Shown here: in pieces, positions 56,520 to 64,000 of the stretch
How positions within the stretch are numbered: the first letter of the stretch is position 1
Layout: each line of letters opens with the position of its first letter
From: Neogemmobacter tilapiae
Lineage (GTDB): Bacteria > Pseudomonadota > Alphaproteobacteria > Rhodobacterales > Rhodobacteraceae
Assembly: GCF_014652215.1 (NCBI RefSeq)
Contig: NZ_BMYJ01000002.1
Span: 1 to 64,000 of the forward strand
Length of the DNA: 64,000 bases
Reading direction: 5' to 3'
Notes under the pieces: model-generated
What the model was told of the DNA's origin: nothing
The model's input: only the letters and a program-made list of their open reading frames with translations
The model's database searches: none
Made by a program: the position numbers and the translations under genes

Positions 56520-57754
56520 TGAACGGCAGGGCAGGGGCAGAGCTGACACAAGACAAAACCGGGCCCGAACCGGTTGGCGGCCTGCGCGGATCCAACCAAT
56601 CCGGCATGCGCGCCCACAACGAACGCCTCGTCCTTTCCCTTCTGCGCCAGCATGGCGCCATGGCGAAAACCGACATCGCCCGCCTCTCTGGCCTCTCCGC
56701 CCAGACCATTTCCGTCATCATGCGCGCCTTGGAACAGGACGGTTTCCTTGCGCGCGGCGAACCCCAGCGTGGCCGCATCGGCCAGCCTTCCGTCCCCATG
56801 TCCCTCAATGCCGCCGGGGCCTATTTCCTTGGCCTCAAGATCGGTCGCCGCTCGGCCGACCTCACCCTCATTGACTTTCTCGGCCAGGTCGTCGGCACCC
56901 GCCGCTGGATCTATCGCTACCCCACCCCCGACCAAGTCGTCCGCTTTGTGACCGAGGCGCTGCCCGCCCTCCTGTCCCTCCTCCCCCCCGCCGCCCGCGA
57001 AAGGGTCGGCGGCATGGGCATCGCCATGCCCTTCCAGCTTTGGGCCTGGATCGACCACATCCACGCCCCCCAAGACGAAATGGACCAATGGCGCACCCGT
57101 GACATTGGTGCCGAACTCGCGGCCATCGCCCGCATGCCCGTCACCATCCAGAACGACGCCACCGCCGCCTGCGGGGCAGAGCTTGTCTTCGGCAAGGGCG
57201 ACCGCCCCAGCGATTTCCTCTACTTCTACTTCGGCTATTTCATCGGCGGCGGCCTTGTCCTCAACAACCGCCTTTTCACCGGCAAGACCGGCAATGCCGC
57301 CGGCGTCGGCCCCATGCCCGTCCCCGGCCCCGATGGCCGCATGACCCGCCTTCTGGAACTCGCCTCGATGTACCGTCTGGCCGAGGCGATGGATGCCGCC
57401 GGCGAATATTCCGCAGCCCTGTGGGAGGAGCCCGACTATTGGCGCGTCAGCTCCGGCGTCCTGCGCGGCTGGCTTGAGGAATCCGCCACCGGCCTTGCCA
57501 GCGCCATCCTTTCCGCCGCCACCCTGATCGAGATCGACACCGTCATGATCGACGGCTGGATGCCCCGCGATGTCCGCGCCATGATGGTCGCCGAAACCAC
57601 CAAAGCCCTCCACCGCCTTGACCTCTCCGGCGTCACCCCACCCCTGATCCGCGAAGGCACCGTCGGCCCCGCCGCCCGCGCCCTTGGCGCGGCCGCCGTC
57701 CCCCTTTCCCAACGCTACCTGCTTGACCCCGCCAGCAGCCAGATCGAAGTCTGA
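56519..57754 (+). CDS. frcR: ROK family transcriptional regulator (FrcR-like)
   Basis: A 411-residue ROK-family repressor. The N-terminal winged helix-turn-helix includes KTDIARLSGLSAQTISVIM, and the C-terminal half is the sugar-kinase-like ROK domain with the site region QNDATAACGAELVFG. The zinc-binding CXCGXXGC cysteines of Mlc/NagC are not seen. A ROK regulator also accompanies the Sinorhizobium frc operon. The start at 56519 overlaps the mutarotase stop. It is likely to act on the palindrome at 56025-56041. Confidence 0.87.
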   Translation: MNGRAGAELTQDKTGPEPVGGLRGSNQSGMRAHNERLVLSLLRQHGAMAKTDIARLSGLSAQTISVIMRALEQDGFLARGEPQRGRIGQPSVPMSLNAAGAYFLGLKIGRRSADLTLIDFLGQVVGTRRWIYRYPTPDQVVRFVTEALPALLSLLPPAARERVGGMGIAMPFQLWAWIDHIHAPQDEMDQWRTRDIGAELAAIARMPVTIQNDATAACGAELVFGKGDRPSDFLYFYFGYFIGGGLVLNNRLFTGKTGNAAGVGPMPVPGPDGRMTRLLELASMYRLAEAMDAAGEYSAALWEEPDYWRVSSGVLRGWLEESATGLASAILSAATLIEIDTVMIDGWMPRDVRAMMVAETTKALHRLDLSGVTPPLIREGTVGPAARALGAAAVPLSQRYLLDPASSQIEV

Positions 57755-57758
57755 CCCC

Positions 57759-58952
57759 TCAACGCCGGTCCAGCCAAAGGATCCCCACCGTCCCGCCCAG
57801 CACCAGCACCGCCGCCAGAACCAAGGCCCCGCCTTGCCCAAAGACCAGCCCGACCCCGGCCACGATCCCCGCCGCCAGCGACTTCATCATCAGCGATTGC
57901 ACCGAAAACAGCGCCGTCCCCAGCCCCGGACGATCCGGCAAAAGCTCTTGCAGATAGCCGATATGCAGCGCCAGCAGCACCGCATCGCCCGCCGCACTCA
58001 ACACCGTCAGCCCATAGATCTGCGGCATCGCGGTCGCTTGCGTCAGCCCCAGCAGATAGACGATGTGCAAACCACCCCCCAAGGCAATCAGCCAGACCAC
58101 CGGCCAGCGGCTGACAAAAGCCGCCCCCAGCAGCATGAAGGGAATCTCCAGCCCCGCCTTCAACCCTGCCAAAAGGCCGATCTGCGTTTCCTGCCCACCC
58201 AATTCCCCCGTCACGATCAGCGGCAACAGCACATTGCTCACATGATGCCCCACCCCGATCAGCGCCAAGGCCAGCATTGGCCGCAAAATCCGCCCCGACA
58301 GCACCAGCCGAAACGCCAATAGCAGCCCCGCCACGCGCCCGCCCGCCACAGCCTCCGCCCGCCCGCCACCCACCCCGAACAGGCCATACAGCAGCAGGCA
58401 GGCCAGATAGGCCAAAGCCGCCAGCCCAAAGGCATCCGAGGCTTGCCCCGTCAACGCGACAACCGCCCCCACCAGCCCCGGCACCAGAATCCAGCTTGCG
58501 GCATAGATCGACCGGATCACCGTATTCACCGCCGCCACCAGCCCCGACCCTTCGCGCAACGTCTCGGCCCGCACACTCGCGTAAAGCTGGGCATAGCTGG
58601 CGCTCGCCACCGGGGCCACGACCAGCAGGCACAGCACAAAGGCCGGAACGCTGGGTAAGGCCCAGAACAGCCCATAACCCAAGGCCCCCGCCGCCATTGA
58701 CAGCAGCACCGCCTGTTTCCGGTTTCGCGCCTGATCCGAAAAATGCCCGATCACCACCTGCCCAAGCGTCGCAAACAGCGCCGCCGCAAACATCAGCGCA
58801 CCAAAAGCCTGTTCTGACAGACCCAACTGCCGGATACCGATCAGCGATTGATAGGGCAGGATCGCCGCATTGGTGAAACCCACGAAAAAGATGGTGATCG
58901 CCGCAATCCGCAGCGGCGCATGACCAAAGACAAAGCGTAGGGCTGCCAGCAT
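57759..58952 (-). CDS. MFS transporter, SET-like
   Basis: A 397-residue major facilitator protein with twelve predicted segments. It has the between-helix-2-and-3 motif GHFSDQARNRKQ (motif A variant). The opening ITIFFVGFTNAAILPYQSLIG recalls sugar efflux (SET) transporters, but this is only suggestive. It is convergent with frcR with a gap of 4 bases and no terminator between them. The substrate is unknown. Confidence 0.78.
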   Translation of the reverse strand: MLAALRFVFGHAPLRIAAITIFFVGFTNAAILPYQSLIGIRQLGLSEQAFGALMFAAALFATLGQVVIGHFSDQARNRKQAVLLSMAAGALGYGLFWALPSVPAFVLCLLVVAPVASASYAQLYASVRAETLREGSGLVAAVNTVIRSIYAASWILVPGLVGAVVALTGQASDAFGLAALAYLACLLLYGLFGVGGGRAEAVAGGRVAGLLLAFRLVLSGRILRPMLALALIGVGHHVSNVLLPLIVTGELGGQETQIGLLAGLKAGLEIPFMLLGAAFVSRWPVVWLIALGGGLHIVYLLGLTQATAMPQIYGLTVLSAAGDAVLLALHIGYLQELLPDRPGLGTALFSVQSLMMKSLAAGIVAGVGLVFGQGGALVLAAVLVLGGTVGILWLDRR

Positions 58953-59124
58953 GAAAGCCTCCAGAAAGCCGCAGCTTGCCTAGGCTCCGCCTACGGCCAA
59001 GACAAGGGACAAACCTGCCTCCTTATGATCCAAAAAAGGTTGACCTCCGCCGCCCCATGCCCATCTTAGGCAAAACCCTGCGCGGCGGACGGCGTGCGGG
59101 GATCAACAGAACGGAAGACCGCCC

Positions 59125-61917
59125 ATGACTCTGGCCCTTGTCGCTGCCTTGCCCTTTCTGGGCGCGCTGATGCCCGCGCTGTTCCCACGGCTGGGGCGTG
59201 GCCCACTCACGCTTCTGACCGCCAGTTTCACCGCCCTGGCCCTGATCCTTGTCGCCCGCGATATTCCTGCCGTGATGTCGGGGCAGGCCCCGACCTACGC
59301 GCAAGATTGGCTTCCGGCGCTGGGCCTGTCCTTTACCCTGCGGCTGGATGGTCTGGCCCTGCTTTTCGCTCTGCTGATCCTGGGCATCGGCCTGCTGATC
59401 CTGACCTACGCCCGCTTTTACCTGTGCGAAAAAGACGCCTTCGCCCCCTTCCTGACCTATCTCATGCTGTTTCAGGGCGCGATGCTGGGCATTGTCCTTT
59501 CCGACAACATCCTGCTTTTGCTGATCTTCTGGGAACTGACCTCGCTTTCCTCCTTTCTCCTGATCGGTTTCTGGAAACACCTGCCCGAAGGGCGGCAGGG
59601 GGCCCGCATGGCCTTGGCCGTCACCGGCACCGGGGGCCTTGCGATGATCGCTGGAATGCTGATCCTGTCGCAGATCGCCGGGTCCAGCCAGATCAGCGTG
59701 ATCCTTACCAAAACCGCCGAGATTCAGGCCTCACCGCTATATCTGCCTGCCCTGATCCTGATCCTGCTGGGCGCTTTCACCAAATCCGCGCAATTCCCCT
59801 TTCACTTTTGGCTGCCGCAGGCGATGGCCGCGCCCACCCCCGTTTCTGCCTATCTGCATTCGGCGACGATGGTGAAGGCGGGCATTTTCCTGATGGCCCG
59901 TCTCTGGCCGGTCCTCTCGGGCACGCCAGAATGGTTCTGGCTGGTCGCCGGGGCAGGGCTGATCACCATGCTGATCGGGGCCAAGGTCGCCTTCTTCCAG
60001 CACGACCTCAAGGGGCTGCTGGCCTATTCCACCGTCAGCCATCTGGGGCTGATCACCTTTCTTCTGGGGCTGGGCAGCAAAGCCGCCGCCATTGCCGCCG
60101 TCTTTCACATCGTGAACCATGCGACCTTCAAGGCCGCCCTCTTTATGGCCGCGGGGATTGTCGATCATGAGGCAGGCACCCGCGACATCCGCCGCTTGGG
60201 CGGCCTGCGTCGCCTGATGCCCGTGACCTTTGCGCTGGTGCTGATCGCTAGCCTGTCGATGGCCGGTGTTCCGCCGTTGAATGGCTTTCTGTCCAAGGAA
60301 ATGATGCTGGAAGAGGCCGCCCATGTCTCCCCTTGGGTCATCGGCCTGCTCGCCACCTTGGGCGCGGGGCTGTCCGTCGCCTATTCCCTGCGCCTGATCG
60401 CCCATGTCTTCCTTGGCCCCGACCGCGCCGATTATCCCCATCCGCCGCACGATCCCGGCCCCGGCCTTTGGCTGCCGCCCGCCTTGCTGGTGGTTCTGGT
60501 CGTGCTGATCGGTCTCGCCCCAATGGCCATGACAGGCTGGATCGTCAATGCCAGCGCCGGGGCGGTCACAGGGCAGGGGGGCGATGTCCACATCAGCCAC
60601 TGGCATGGCCTGCACAGCCCCGCCCTCTGGATGTCCCTAGCGGCCTTCGGCCTGGGCCTCATGGCCCTGTCCCTCTTCCCCCGCCTGCTGGCCCTGTGGG
60701 AAGGCACACCCAAACCGCAAGGCAAACGCATCTTTGCCCATCTGATCGGTGGCTCCGCCCGCCTGTCGCAGGCGATCACCGCCCTAATCCATAACGGCGC
60801 GCAGACCCGCGCCCTGATGATCGCCTTGGCCGTCCTTCTGGCCGCCGGAACTTGGGCTTTTTCCACCGCCCCCCATCTGCCCGGTACCCGCCCCCCACTC
60901 CCCAGCGAGGGGTTGGCCCTCGTCGGCTGGCTCGTGCTGATCACCGCCAGTTTCGCCATCCTGCGCTTTCACCGCCAGCGTCTGCTGGCCCTCATCCTCA
61001 CCTCGGTCGTGGGCTTGATCGTCTCCGCCGCCTTCGCCTATCTCTCCGCCCCCGACCTCGCCCTCACCCAACTCACGGTCGAGGTGGTCACCGTCCTATT
61101 GATGATGCTCGCCCTCAACTTCCTGCCCAAGGCAACCCCGCGCGAAGATCCCATCCCCCGCCACATCCGCGATGGGGCCATCGCGGCCCTCACCGGCCTT
61201 GGTGTCGGTGCCCTCATCTATGCCCTCATGACCCGTCAGATGGCCTTCCCGTCCATCGCCGAATACCATCTGGAAAATGCCAAGACGCTGGGCGGCGGCA
61301 CCAATGTCGTCAACGTCATCCTCGTCGATTTCCGCGGCTATGACACCTTTGGCGAGATCACCGTCATGGGCATCGCCGCCCTTGTCATCTATGCCCTCAT
61401 CGACCAGCTTCTTTCCCCCGGTCCTGCCAACGACCGCCTCCAGTCCCTCCGCCCGCACGAAGGCGACGCCGGCGACCGCCATCCCCTGCTGTTTGTCACC
61501 GTCACCCGCGCCCTTCTGCCCTTGGCCCTGCTCACCGGAGTCTTCATCTTCCTGCGCGGCCACAACATGCCCGGCGGTGGTTTCATCGCCGGTCTCGTCG
61601 TCGGCATCGCTTTTCTCATGCAATACATGGCCTCCGGCTTTGGCTGGACCCAAAGCCGCCTCCGCATCGACCATCACGCCCTCATCGGCGCGGGCGTGTT
61701 GATCGCGGGCCTCACCGGGGCAGGGGCCTGGGCCTGGGGCCTTCCCTTCCTCACCTCGCATTTCGGCTATGTCACCCTCCCGCCGCTTGACAAATTCGAA
61801 CTCGCCACCGCTGCCCTCTTTGATCTTGGCGTTTTCCTGACCGTTCTGGGCGCGGTCCAACTCGCCATCGCCTCCATCGCCCGTCTGGGTATCCGTTCGG
61901 GCGAGGGGAGGATCTGA
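59125..61917 (+). CDS. mnhA: Na+/H+ antiporter Mrp subunit A fused to subunit B
   Basis: A 930-residue integral membrane protein. Residues 1 to about 780 are the MnhA/MrpA subunit (NuoL-like with the ion-translocating lysines and the SPTPVSAYLHSATMVKAG-type block written here as APTPVSAYLHS). Residues about 787-930 are a MnhB-like domain with PLALLTGVFIFLRGHNMPGG. Such A/B fusions occur in Alphaproteobacteria (PhaA-B). The complex exchanges Na+ or K+ for protons. It starts the operon and overlaps mnhC by one base (TGATG). Confidence 0.93.
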   Translation: MTLALVAALPFLGALMPALFPRLGRGPLTLLTASFTALALILVARDIPAVMSGQAPTYAQDWLPALGLSFTLRLDGLALLFALLILGIGLLILTYARFYLCEKDAFAPFLTYLMLFQGAMLGIVLSDNILLLLIFWELTSLSSFLLIGFWKHLPEGRQGARMALAVTGTGGLAMIAGMLILSQIAGSSQISVILTKTAEIQASPLYLPALILILLGAFTKSAQFPFHFWLPQAMAAPTPVSAYLHSATMVKAGIFLMARLWPVLSGTPEWFWLVAGAGLITMLIGAKVAFFQHDLKGLLAYSTVSHLGLITFLLGLGSKAAAIAAVFHIVNHATFKAALFMAAGIVDHEAGTRDIRRLGGLRRLMPVTFALVLIASLSMAGVPPLNGFLSKEMMLEEAAHVSPWVIGLLATLGAGLSVAYSLRLIAHVFLGPDRADYPHPPHDPGPGLWLPPALLVVLVVLIGLAPMAMTGWIVNASAGAVTGQGGDVHISHWHGLHSPALWMSLAAFGLGLMALSLFPRLLALWEGTPKPQGKRIFAHLIGGSARLSQAITALIHNGAQTRALMIALAVLLAAGTWAFSTAPHLPGTRPPLPSEGLALVGWLVLITASFAILRFHRQRLLALILTSVVGLIVSAAFAYLSAPDLALTQLTVEVVTVLLMMLALNFLPKATPREDPIPRHIRDGAIAALTGLGVGALIYALMTRQMAFPSIAEYHLENAKTLGGGTNVVNVILVDFRGYDTFGEITVMGIAALVIYALIDQLLSPGPANDRLQSLRPHEGDAGDRHPLLFVTVTRALLPLALLTGVFIFLRGHNMPGGGFIAGLVVGIAFLMQYMASGFGWTQSRLRIDHHALIGAGVLIAGLTGAGAWAWGLPFLTSHFGYVTLPPLDKFELATAALFDLGVFLTVLGAVQLAIASIARLGIRSGEGRI

Positions 61918-62252
61918 TGGAACTTTATCTCGCCACCGCCATCGGCCTGCTCACCGCTGTCGGCACCTATCTGCTGCTGCGCGGCCGCTCTTTCCCCGTC
62001 ATCCTTGGCCTCACCCTCATCTCTTACGCTGTCAACCTGTTCATCTTTGCCAGCGGTGGGCTGCGCCTCAGCGCCCCCCCCATTCTGCAATCCGGCGTCA
62101 CCACCTATACCGACCCCGTCCCCCAAGCCCTTGTCCTGACCGCCATCGTGATTTCCTTCGCCATGACCGCCGTCATCACCATCCTCGCCCTTGGCGCTTG
62201 GCTGGGTGCAGGCCATGACCGCGTTGATATGTCCGAAGGGGACGAGCCATGA
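61917..62252 (+). CDS. mnhC: Na+/H+ antiporter Mrp subunit C
   Basis: A 111-residue membrane subunit, NuoK-like, with three hydrophobic segments. VILGLTLISYAVNLFIFASG and TDPVPQALVLTAIVISFAMTA are diagnostic (DPVPQALVLTAIVI is the family signature). It overlaps both mnhA (1 base) and mnhD (4 bases). Confidence 0.94.
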   Translation: MELYLATAIGLLTAVGTYLLLRGRSFPVILGLTLISYAVNLFIFASGGLRLSAPPILQSGVTTYTDPVPQALVLTAIVISFAMTAVITILALGAWLGAGHDRVDMSEGDEP

Positions 62253-63739
62253 CCCATCTCATCATCCTCCCCGTCGTCCTGCCTGCCCTGCTTGGCCCCA
62301 TCACCCTGCTGTTCTTCCGCGCCCATCCCGCCGCTCAGCGCGCCATGGGCCTTGGCGGCACCGCCGCCCTTCTGGCCCTCGCGCTGGCCCTCTGGCCCAT
62401 CGCCACGGATGGCCCCCAGCTCTACCGCCTTGGCGACTGGCCCGCCCCCTTTGGCATCGTTCTGGTCCTGGACCGCTTGGCCGCCCTCATGCTGATCCTG
62501 ACGGCCTTCTTGGCCCTTGCCGTCCAGATCTACGTCCTTGGCACCGGATGGGACCGCAAGGGCCGCCATTTCCACGCCCTTTTCCTCTTTCAACTCATGG
62601 GCCTGAACGGCGCTTTCCTGACGGGCGACGCCTTCAACCTTTTCGTGTTCTTTGAGGTTCTGCTCATCGCCTCTTACGGCCTCATGGTCCACGGCGGCGG
62701 CACAAACCGCATCCGCGCCGGTGTCCAATACGTCACCTACAACCTTGTCGGCTCCAGCCTTTTCCTCATCGGCCTTGCCACCGTCTATGGCATGACCGGC
62801 ACCCTCAACATGGCCGACCTTGGCCAGCGCATCGCCGCCTTGCCCGATGGCGACATGGCCTTGACCCGTGTCGCCGCCGTCCTGCTGCTGCTTGTCTTTG
62901 CCATCAAGGGCGCCCTTGTCCCCCTCCACCTTTGGCTGCCCAACACCTATGCCCTCGCCCCCGGCCCGGTGGCCGCCCTTTTCGCCGTCATGACCAAGGT
63001 TGGCGCCTATGCCACCCTCCGGCTCGGCTCGGTCATGTTGCCCAAGGGCACGACCGAACTGCTGTTCGGCACCCTCCTTGCCCCCGCCGGAATGCTGACC
63101 CTCATCATCGGCGCGCTGGGCGTTCTGGGGGCCAAAGGCCTTGCCCGCCAGGCCGCCTTTGCCGCCGTCGCCTCCATGGGCACTGTCTTTATCGGCCTGT
63201 CGGCCCTAGACCCCGCCGTCACCGCCGCCACGCTTTACTATATGATCCACTCCACCCTCGCCGGGGCCCTCCTCTTCCTCATCACCGATCAGGTCCAAAC
63301 CTTGCGCAACAGCGACGATCTGACGCAAGCCCGCCCCCCACTGCCCGGAACGCTTGCCGCCCTGTTCTTTGTCGCAGCCATTGCAACCGCCGGAATGCCC
63401 CCGCTCTCCGGCTTCCTTGGCAAACTGCTGATCCTCCAATCCCTTCCGGTCTGGCCGGTCTGGACCACCATCCTTCTGGGTTCCCTCCTCCTGATGCTCG
63501 GCCTCGCCCGCTCTGGCAGCCTGCTTTTCTGGAAGGGGTATGAGATCGCCGCACAACCCACCGGCCAGATCCCACCCTTGGCGCGCTTTGCCCTTGTCGC
63601 ACTGATCCTGTCGCTGGTGGCCCTCACCCTTTTTGCAGGCCAGATTCACCCCGCCCTGCAACAGATCGCCCAAGACCTGCACGACCCCATCGCCTATGTT
63701 CAGGCCAATGACCTTCCCGCCATGGGGGCCAAGCCATGA
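62249..63739 (+). CDS. mnhD: Na+/H+ antiporter Mrp subunit D
   Basis: A 496-residue NuoN/M-like subunit with about fourteen membrane segments. LTGDAFNLFVFFEVLLIASYGL carries the glutamate and LFVFFEV block typical of MrpD, and the PLHLWLPNTYALAPGPVAALFA block has the conserved lysine region. It overlaps mnhC and mnhE by ATGA. It is part of the antiporter core. Confidence 0.94.
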   Translation: MTHLIILPVVLPALLGPITLLFFRAHPAAQRAMGLGGTAALLALALALWPIATDGPQLYRLGDWPAPFGIVLVLDRLAALMLILTAFLALAVQIYVLGTGWDRKGRHFHALFLFQLMGLNGAFLTGDAFNLFVFFEVLLIASYGLMVHGGGTNRIRAGVQYVTYNLVGSSLFLIGLATVYGMTGTLNMADLGQRIAALPDGDMALTRVAAVLLLLVFAIKGALVPLHLWLPNTYALAPGPVAALFAVMTKVGAYATLRLGSVMLPKGTTELLFGTLLAPAGMLTLIIGALGVLGAKGLARQAAFAAVASMGTVFIGLSALDPAVTAATLYYMIHSTLAGALLFLITDQVQTLRNSDDLTQARPPLPGTLAALFFVAAIATAGMPPLSGFLGKLLILQSLPVWPVWTTILLGSLLLMLGLARSGSLLFWKGYEIAAQPTGQIPPLARFALVALILSLVALTLFAGQIHPALQQIAQDLHDPIAYVQANDLPAMGAKP

Positions 63740-64000
63740 AGCGTATCCTCCCCCATCCCGTCCTATCCGCCACGCTGCTGATCGTCTGGCTGCTGCTCGT
63801 CAACGACCTTGGACTTGGCAACATCCTTCTGGGCCTGATCCTCGCCCTGACCATTCCCCTGCTGACCCGTCCCTATTGGCCCGACAGCCCCCCCATCGCC
63901 CGGCCTTTCCTGCTGATCCCCTATATCCTGCTCGTCACATGGGACATCATTCTGGCCAACATCGCCGTCGCCAAGATCATCCTTTTCATGGCCCCTGATC
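63736..64000 (+). CDS. mnhE: Na+/H+ antiporter Mrp subunit E (cut by window edge)
   Basis: The first 88 residues of a MnhE protein, beginning MKRILPHPVLSATLLIVWLL and with two membrane segments and the WDIILANIAVAKII motif typical of the family. The start overlaps the mnhD stop as ATGA. The rest, and the expected mnhF and mnhG genes, lie beyond the right edge. Confidence 0.9.
   Translation, partial: MKRILPHPVLSATLLIVWLLLVNDLGLGNILLGLILALTIPLLTRPYWPDSPPIARPFLLIPYILLVTWDIILANIAVAKIILFMAPD

Noticed and set aside
56477..57841. 454-codon minus-strand frame rich in Gly and Asp
   Set aside because: Antisense to the ROK regulator gene.

Overview
The window reads as chromosomal DNA of a GC-rich alphaproteobacterium, most likely a member of the Rhodobacteraceae. 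Signs of this are the F1-only ATP synthase operon atpHAGDC with no Fo genes, the membrane urate oxidase PuuD with its cytochrome c tail, the frc-type sugar ABC operon, a MnhA subunit fused to MnhB, UPF0260 and TIGR01459-type proteins, and a groES preceded by a CIRCE element. I saw no rRNA, tRNA, CRISPR array, intact transposon or phage gene. Species-level assignment is not possible from sequence reading alone.

Layout. 1-708 has no convincing gene. 709-3442 is a nitric-oxide-response module: a truncated globin, 5-formyltetrahydrofolate cyclo-ligase and NnrS in one overlapping operon, divergent from an Rrf2/NsrR-like regulator, with an NsrR-like palindrome between them. 3667-13980 is a seven-gene minus-strand operon: oligopeptide-class binding protein, two permeases, a double ATPase, a MelA-type GH4 alpha-galactosidase, a flavin-dependent tryptophan-halogenase-family protein, and a second GH4 enzyme with a different active-site motif. 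It resembles the rhizobial agp alpha-galactoside system with a halogenase-like protein added. A LacI-type regulator (14191-15216) sits upstream, divergent from a PhyH-family dioxygenase and an SDR. A GAPDH paralogue follows.

18337-25228 is purine catabolism: AllA, AllE and a PuuE-UraD fusion on the minus strand, UraH and PuuD on the plus strand, with a DUF2125 protein and a CPBP protease. It covers urate to glyoxylate except allantoate amidohydrolase, which is not in the window. 25212-29091 has an M23 peptidase immediately downstream of a ccdAB toxin-antitoxin pair, then clpA. 29252-31195 holds glyoxalase II, a methyltransferase-like protein and a small exported protein. 31534-36390 is the F1 ATP synthase operon, followed by an H-type lectin protein, a PAP2 membrane protein and prs.

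38960-45497 is housekeeping: a DsbA-like isomerase, threonine aldolase, a Cys-cluster protein, ribF, a HAD hydrolase, a GNAT, Mn-type pyrophosphatase, an MBL hydrolase and a possible small basic protein. 45729-49365 has an Ala-rich protein of unknown function, then groES-groEL with CIRCE. 49510-52314 holds a TraB/GumN protein, a Nudix hydrolase, an alpha/beta hydrolase and a small iron-permease-family protein. 52292-57754 is the frc sugar operon (frcB-frcC-frcA-frcK) divergent from a RbsD/FucU mutarotase and a ROK regulator, followed by an MFS transporter. 59125 to the right edge is the Mrp/Mnh multisubunit cation/proton antiporter (A/B fusion, C, D, and E cut by the edge).

Between genes there are clear rho-independent terminators, attenuator-like hairpins after both ABC binding-protein genes, operator-like palindromes at several divergent promoters, and a family of GTAG-headed GGATGGGC palindromes (REP-like) at 18.3, 39.6 and possibly 48.95 kb. 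The points most worth following up are the halogenase-family gene inside the alpha-galactoside operon, the NsrR-like site and its operon, the REP-like elements (including hairpins inside groESL), the ccdAB-M23 gene string, and an orphan 12-bp perfect inverted repeat at 47156-47184.
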